Shown one piece after another: positions 59,731 through 64,000 of a stretch of DNA of 64,000 nucleotides. The notes under the pieces were generated by a model. That model did not search any database and was not told where the DNA came from. It saw nothing but the letters and a program-made list of their open reading frames with translations. This stretch comes from Pseudodesulfovibrio sp. (GTDB taxonomy: Bacteria > Desulfobacterota > Desulfovibrionia > Desulfovibrionales > Desulfovibrionaceae): NCBI GenBank assembly GCA_016744135.1, contig JADGEX010000001.1, positions 2,181,029-2,245,028 on the forward strand, in the 5' to 3' direction. Position 1 is the stretch's first letter. Every line of letters begins with the position of its first letter. Both the position numbers and the translations under genes were made by a program.

Positions 59731-60551
59731 AAATGAACGATACATTGAAAAACTTGGTGGCCGAGGCGCAACACATCGTGGCTAATGAAGAGTTTGCTTT
59801 ACGGACCCTTGCCTCTATGGACCTGACGTCTTTGGGCGAAAACGATACTGATGACACGATCAAAGATCTATGCTCTCGCGCTATGTGCTCGGCAGGGCAT
59901 GTCGCTGCAGTCTGCGTATATGACAGATTTGTCCCGCTTGCGCTCAAGGAATTGGAAGGTTCGTGTGTCCGCGTAGCAACGGTTTGCAACTTTCCTCATG
60001 GCGGAGCAGATGCGGCCAAGGCTGTTGCCGAGGCCCGCGAACAAGTCAATATGGGTGTGCATGAAGTGGATGTGGTCATGCCATACAAACGGTTCAAGTC
60101 CGGCGACGAAGACACCGCCAGTGCATTGATTGAACAGGTCCGTGTGGTTTGTGGTGAAGATGTCAAACTCAAGGTCATACTTGAAACAAGTCAGCTCCAG
60201 TCCTTACGCATTATTGAAGCCGCTAGTCGAGCCGCTATCGAGGCTGGTGCCGATTTCATCAAGACTTCCACCGGCAAGGTGCCGGGTGGGGCAACACTTG
60301 AAGTCGCTGCCGTCATGCTCTCTGTCATTAAGGAAATGCAGCCCAACACCAATCGAACCCTCGGTTTCAAGCCCTCAGGCGGCCTTAAAACCGTGTCAGA
60401 CAGCGCTGGATTTCTCTACCTTGCCGATCAGATCATGGGGCAGGGCTGGGCCACTCCTCAAACCCTTCGTTTCGGAGCCAGTGGCATCCTCAATGATGTC
60501 CTTAAGGAACTCAACTTGAACAGTGTCCCTAACGAAAAACACGACTACTAA
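59727..60551 (+). CDS. deoC: deoxyribose-phosphate aldolase
   Basis: A 274-residue TIM-barrel aldolase that splits 2-deoxyribose 5-phosphate into glyceraldehyde 3-phosphate and acetaldehyde. The Schiff-base lysine is in GADFIKTSTGKVPGGAT near residue 180, with the second lysine in LGFKPSGGLKT near 215. EVDVVMPYKRFKSGD and LKVILETSQL are also family features; the chain length fits the longer, E. coli-like group. Acetaldehyde produced here could feed an aldehyde oxidoreductase. It is coupled to cdd. Confidence 0.95.
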   Translation: MKMNDTLKNLVAEAQHIVANEEFALRTLASMDLTSLGENDTDDTIKDLCSRAMCSAGHVAAVCVYDRFVPLALKELEGSCVRVATVCNFPHGGADAAKAVAEAREQVNMGVHEVDVVMPYKRFKSGDEDTASALIEQVRVVCGEDVKLKVILETSQLQSLRIIEAASRAAIEAGADFIKTSTGKVPGGATLEVAAVMLSVIKEMQPNTNRTLGFKPSGGLKTVSDSAGFLYLADQIMGQGWATPQTLRFGASGILNDVLKELNLNSVPNEKHDY

Positions 60552-60656
60552 AAACTCGTCAACACAACGAATAAAAAAACAAACTCCCTCCCTCATCCAA
60601 TCAGCGCGAATGCGCTCACAAAAAGTTGAGGAAAAGGATGGGATAGGCGCCTCCCC

Positions 60657-61988
60657 ATGAAATTTATACCGCAGGAAATAATTCGCAAAAAACGGGACGG
60701 ATATCCGCTCGACAAATCCGACATCGAATCCATGGTGCGCGGCATCACGGATGAATCCGTTTCCGAAGGTCAAGTGGCGGCATTTGCCATGGCCGTTTTT
60801 TTTCAAGGCATGTCCATGCAGGAACGTATCGATCTGACTGTCGCCATGAAGAATTCGGGCACGATCATCGATTGGCCGACTCTTGGTTTTAAATCCGGGG
60901 TGGTGGACAAGCATTCCACGGGCGGCGTGGGTGATAAGGTCAGTCTGATCCTCGGCCCATTGGCTGCGGCATGCGGTGCATTTGTTCCCATGATTTCCGG
61001 GCGCGGTCTTGGACACACTGGCGGTACACTCGATAAGTTTGACGCCATTCCGGGCTATGATACCACCCCTGACCTTGAAACTTTTGTCACTGTGACGCGA
61101 GAAGCAGGCTGTGCCATCATCGGCCAGACCTCGGACCTCGCCCCGGCAGACAGGCGGCTGTATTCCATTCGAGATGTCACGGCGACCGTGGAATCTATCG
61201 ACCTCATCACGGCATCCATTCTGTCCAAGAAATTGGCAGCGGGATTGCAGGGATTGGTCATGGATGTGAAATATGGTTCCGGTGCGTTCATGGAAAAATA
61301 TGAGGATGCCAGAAAACTGGCCGAATCCATCGCTCATGTTGCCACAGGTGCTGGCGTGCCGACAGTAGCCTTGCTCACGGATATGAATGAAGTGCTGGGT
61401 CATAGCGTTGGCAATGCACTGGAAATGCAGGAAGCTGTGGATTTTTTGACAGGCAAATATCGAGATTCGAGACTGATGCAGGTTGTGTTTGTCCTGACAG
61501 GTGAAATGTTGATTCTTGCCGGACTGGCAAGGGACATCGGCGAAGCCACCATAAAAATGAACGCGGCTCTTGATTCAGGCACGGCAGCCGATTGTTTTGG
61601 CACAATGGTAAAGGGGTTGGGTGGTCCTGTGGATTTCGTGCAAAAGGCTGCGGAGTATCTCGATGCGGCTCCTGTGGAAATGGCTGTGTACCCGGAAAGT
61701 GCCGGGTTCGTGACGGCTATGGACAATCGCGCTGTGGGCATGACTCTGGTGGCCATGAAGGGTGGGCGTATCCGTGCGGAGCAACCTATTGATTACGGTG
61801 TAGGCATGACGAATTTCGCACATATCGGTGATAAGATCGGACCTGATGTTCCGATTTGCAGAGTGTTCGCGCGAGATGAGGAACAGGCGAATATGGCGGC
61901 GGAGCGTATCCGTGAAGCCGTGCAGGTTGGCCTGGATCGTCCGGCAGATCGGCCTGTGGTATCAGAACGTATTGCAGGGGTTGCATAG
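60657..61988 (+). CDS. deoA: thymidine / pyrimidine-nucleoside phosphorylase
   Basis: A 443-residue enzyme that releases the base from thymidine or uridine with phosphate. The family signature KHSTGGVGDKVSLILGPL is near residue 83, followed by SGRGLGHTGGTLDKFDAIPG and ILSKKLAAGLQGLVMDVKYG. The N-terminus is MKFIPQEIIRKKRDGYPLDK. Length is that of DeoA/Pdp; the two cannot be told apart by eye. The ribosome site is modest. A 105-bp gap separates it from deoC; its stop is directly followed by the deoB ATG. Confidence 0.95.
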   Translation: MKFIPQEIIRKKRDGYPLDKSDIESMVRGITDESVSEGQVAAFAMAVFFQGMSMQERIDLTVAMKNSGTIIDWPTLGFKSGVVDKHSTGGVGDKVSLILGPLAAACGAFVPMISGRGLGHTGGTLDKFDAIPGYDTTPDLETFVTVTREAGCAIIGQTSDLAPADRRLYSIRDVTATVESIDLITASILSKKLAAGLQGLVMDVKYGSGAFMEKYEDARKLAESIAHVATGAGVPTVALLTDMNEVLGHSVGNALEMQEAVDFLTGKYRDSRLMQVVFVLTGEMLILAGLARDIGEATIKMNAALDSGTAADCFGTMVKGLGGPVDFVQKAAEYLDAAPVEMAVYPESAGFVTAMDNRAVGMTLVAMKGGRIRAEQPIDYGVGMTNFAHIGDKIGPDVPICRVFARDEEQANMAAERIREAVQVGLDRPADRPVVSERIAGVA

Positions 61989-63209
61989 ATGGGACGTGCA
62001 TTTATTCTCGTGCTGGACAGCCTTGGTATCGGCTGGGCACCGGACGCTGACCGCTTTGGTGATGCCGGCGCTGACACGCTTGGGCATATTGCTGAAAAAT
62101 GCGCACGGGGCGAGGCTGATCAGGACGGCCTACGGTCCGGTCCGTTGAATCTGCCGTGCCTGAGCTCTCTCGGCCTTGGACTGGCTGCCCAACTGGTGAC
62201 GGGGACAGTGCCTCCCGGTCTGACTTCGCCGGTTTTGCGTGGTCGGTTCGCGGCGGCAAATGAAGTGAGTTTGGGCAAAGACACCCCGAGCGGTCATTGG
62301 GAAATGGCTGGAGTGCCGGTTCGTTTTGAATGGGGCTATTTTCCGCCTGAATATCCAAGTTTCCCTGAAACGTTGATTGCTGAGATTGTTGAAAAAGGCA
62401 ATCTGTCTGGTGTTTTGGGGAATTGTCACGCATCGGGGACGGAAATTGTCGCCCGATTCGGCGAAGAACATATCCAGTCAGGCAAACCCATTTGTTATAC
62501 TTCGGCTGATTCGGTTTTTCAGATTGCGGCCCATGAAGAATATTTCGGGCTGGATCGATTGTTCGCGCTCTGTGAACTCGTGCGAGAATTATTGGAAGGC
62601 TATAATATAGGGCGAGTCATTGCCCGTCCTTTTATAGGGGAACCGGGAGCGTTTACACGAACGGCTAACCGTCGGGATTATTCTTTGCCACCACCGTCTC
62701 AGACTTTGCTTGATAAGCTCAAGGCCGCGGGTCGTGAGGTCGTTTCCGTGGGTAAAATTGCCGATATTTTTGCGCACCGAGGCCTGACGAAAAAAGTCAA
62801 GGCACCGGATTCTGACGGGCTGTTTGATCTGCTGGAAGATGAAGTCGAGAATGCGCCGGATGGTTCGCTTACCTTTGTGAATTTCGTGGAGTTCGATTCT
62901 GAATGGGGACATCGCCGGAATGTAACCGGATATGCCGCCGCATTGGAACGAATCGATAAACGAGTGTCTGGGTTGACCGGTCATCTTCGGCCCGGCGACT
63001 TGGCGATCATTACTGCGGACCATGGCTGCGATCCTACTTGGCAGGGAAGTGATCATACCCGTGAGTGCGTGCCTGTGATCTTGTTTGGCCCGGACGTACT
63101 GCCGGGAGCCGATGGCATGCGTGAGACCTTTGCGGACGTGGGGCAGACTGTTGCCATGCACCTTGGCATTGATCCGTTGGACGAGGGCACTCCCATTCCC
63201 TTGAGTTAG
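61989..63209 (+). CDS. deoB: phosphopentomutase
   Basis: A 406-residue alkaline-phosphatase-superfamily enzyme that converts (deoxy)ribose 1-phosphate to the 5-phosphate. It has [20 protein letters not shown] with the first metal Asp, [14 protein letters not shown], the catalytic Thr region [16 protein letters not shown] near 95, and the metal site [18 protein letters not shown] near 340. Length is typical. It completes the catabolic route from deoxynucleosides to DeoC substrate. The start immediately follows the deoA stop. Confidence 0.95.
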   Translation: MGRAFILVLDSLGIGWAPDADRFGDAGADTLGHIAEKCARGEADQDGLRSGPLNLPCLSSLGLGLAAQLVTGTVPPGLTSPVLRGRFAAANEVSLGKDTPSGHWEMAGVPVRFEWGYFPPEYPSFPETLIAEIVEKGNLSGVLGNCHASGTEIVARFGEEHIQSGKPICYTSADSVFQIAAHEEYFGLDRLFALCELVRELLEGYNIGRVIARPFIGEPGAFTRTANRRDYSLPPPSQTLLDKLKAAGREVVSVGKIADIFAHRGLTKKVKAPDSDGLFDLLEDEVENAPDGSLTFVNFVEFDSEWGHRRNVTGYAAALERIDKRVSGLTGHLRPGDLAIITADHGCDPTWQGSDHTRECVPVILFGPDVLPGADGMRETFADVGQTVAMHLGIDPLDEGTPIPLS

Positions 63210-63227
63210 GAGAAGTCCGTTTCTGTC

Positions 63228-63262
63228 AAAAAAAACGACCCCACCCGAATGGGCGGAGCCGT
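63228..63262 (-). terminator. intrinsic terminator of the SPFH gene
   Basis: On the minus strand, arms ACGGCTCCGCCC and GGGTGGGGTCGT (three G-U pairs in RNA) with an ATTC loop, followed by eight T. Confidence 0.7.
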
Positions 63263-63286
63263 TTGAATGGATGATGCTATTAATTT

Positions 63287-64000
63287 TTATTCTACTGCGA
63301 ATCCGCCGACAGTCTGAGGAGACTCCTGCGATTCTGCAGTCTTCTTGGAGGCCGATTTTTTTGGTTTGCCTGTGGGGTTGACCGATGTTTTCTTGATAAT
63401 TTCAGTTGCCGCCGCGACCATGCCGCCCATGTTGGCAAGGTCTGTTGGAATAATCATGGTGTTGTTTTCTTTGGCGAGGTTGCCGAATTCATCGATATAC
63501 TGTTCGGCCACCTTGAGATTCATGGCCTCGGTACCGCCGGGCAAGTTGATGACTTCGGCAACCTTTTGCAGGCCTTGAGCCGTGGCATCGGCAACGAGCA
63601 GAATTTCTTGAGCGCGACCTTGGGCTTCGTTGATACGTTTCTGCTTTTCACCTTCGGAAACCTGCACCGCTTCTTGCCTCAAACCTTCACTTCGGTTGAT
63701 ACGAGACTGACGATCACCTTCGGAAATGGCGATTTCAGCACGTTTTTCACGCTCGGCTCTCATCTGCTGTTCCATGGCGGTCATGACTGTGCTGGGAGGC
63801 GTGATATCTTTGATTTCATAACGCATGACCTTGATGCCCCATTCCTGCGCGGCTTCGTCTACGGCCAGCACGACTGAGGAGTTGATGGTCTCACGTTCTT
63901 CGAAAGTCTTGTCCAGATCGATTTTACCGATGGCGGATCTCAGCGATGTCTGGGCCAGTTGTGAGGCGGCGATGTAATAATTTTCAATGCCATAGCAAGA
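63287..64000 (-). CDS. SPFH/stomatin-like membrane protein (QmcA/paraslipin-like), 5' end outside window
   Basis: The frame is open for 238 codons from the window edge to the stop at 63287. The visible part starts inside the SPFH domain: YYIAASQLAQTSLRSAIGKI, FEERETINSSVVLAVDEAA, WGIKVMRYEIKDITPP. A long coiled coil follows (EQQMRAEREKRAEIAISEGD, EGEKQKRINEAQGRAQEILL), then a C-terminal Lys/Ala tail. These proteins form membrane-associated ring assemblies, often with an NfeD partner encoded next to them, which would be off-window. The N-terminal membrane anchor is not visible. Confidence 0.88.
   Translation of the reverse strand, partial: SCYGIENYYIAASQLAQTSLRSAIGKIDLDKTFEERETINSSVVLAVDEAAQEWGIKVMRYEIKDITPPSTVMTAMEQQMRAEREKRAEIAISEGDRQSRINRSEGLRQEAVQVSEGEKQKRINEAQGRAQEILLVADATAQGLQKVAEVINLPGGTEAMNLKVAEQYIDEFGNLAKENNTMIIPTDLANMGGMVAAATEIIKKTSVNPTGKPKKSASKKTAESQESPQTVGGFAVE

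Noticed and set aside
60396-61403. 335-residue frame antisense to deoC/deoA
   Set aside because: Lies opposite two well-conserved enzymes; no supporting start signal.

Overview
The window looks like a chromosomal segment of a Gram-negative anaerobe, most probably a Desulfovibrio/Pseudodesulfovibrio-type sulfate reducer. That assignment is inference from gene content: tungsten aldehyde:ferredoxin oxidoreductase with a four-cluster ferredoxin, NhaB, several methyl-accepting chemotaxis proteins with HBM-type sensors, and a stand-alone molybdopterin oxidoreductase. No database search was possible.

Layout. 1-9.7 kb is ordinary chromosome: a chemotaxis receptor cut by the window edge, a small-protein/nfo/HAD operon, a ZIP metal transporter, two overlapping periplasmic binding proteins, rlmN and an MBOAT/SGNH O-acylation pair. 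9.9-13.3 kb holds an orphan podovirus-like head module (small protein, head-tail connector, Bbp19-like protein, scaffold-like protein) with no terminase, capsid or tail genes. 13.4-15.3 kb is an Rhs graveyard: a truncated Rhs core with a C-terminal tip, a small membrane protein and a shorter Rhs scrap, flanked by two copies of a ~135-bp repeat that carries a terminator. 15.4-21.0 kb has a GAF-GGDEF diguanylate cyclase, a GT4 glycosyltransferase and the AOR pair.

21,104-46,511 is a mobile island of about 25.4 kb inserted in tRNA-Phe. Its ends are two identical 95-bp copies of the tRNA 3' part plus the tRNA terminator. The left half, read rightward, is defence cargo: a type I Zorya system (zorABCD), then a type I restriction-modification operon (hsdM, hsdS, hsdR) with a DUF262/HNH gene between hsdS and hsdR and a DUF45 metallopeptidase at the end. 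The right half, read leftward, is the mobility and replication module: tyrosine integrase, a DUF2285-like regulator, an AlpA-like excisionase and a P4-like TOPRIM/DUF927 primase-helicase. Between the two halves lies about 2.5 kb with iteron-like repeats, a long palindrome, dispersed GGCGC palindromes and a set of related tiny ORFs, apparently undescribed. No capsid or conjugation genes are seen, so the island resembles a phage satellite or integrative plasmid.

46.6-64 kb returns to chromosome: a molybdopterin oxidoreductase divergent from a MarR regulator across a perfect 45-bp palindrome, two convergent HBM chemotaxis receptors, a small ORF, nhaB, a beta-helix protein, a secreted protein, the nucleoside-salvage cluster cdd-deoC-deoA-deoB, and an SPFH protein cut by the window edge.
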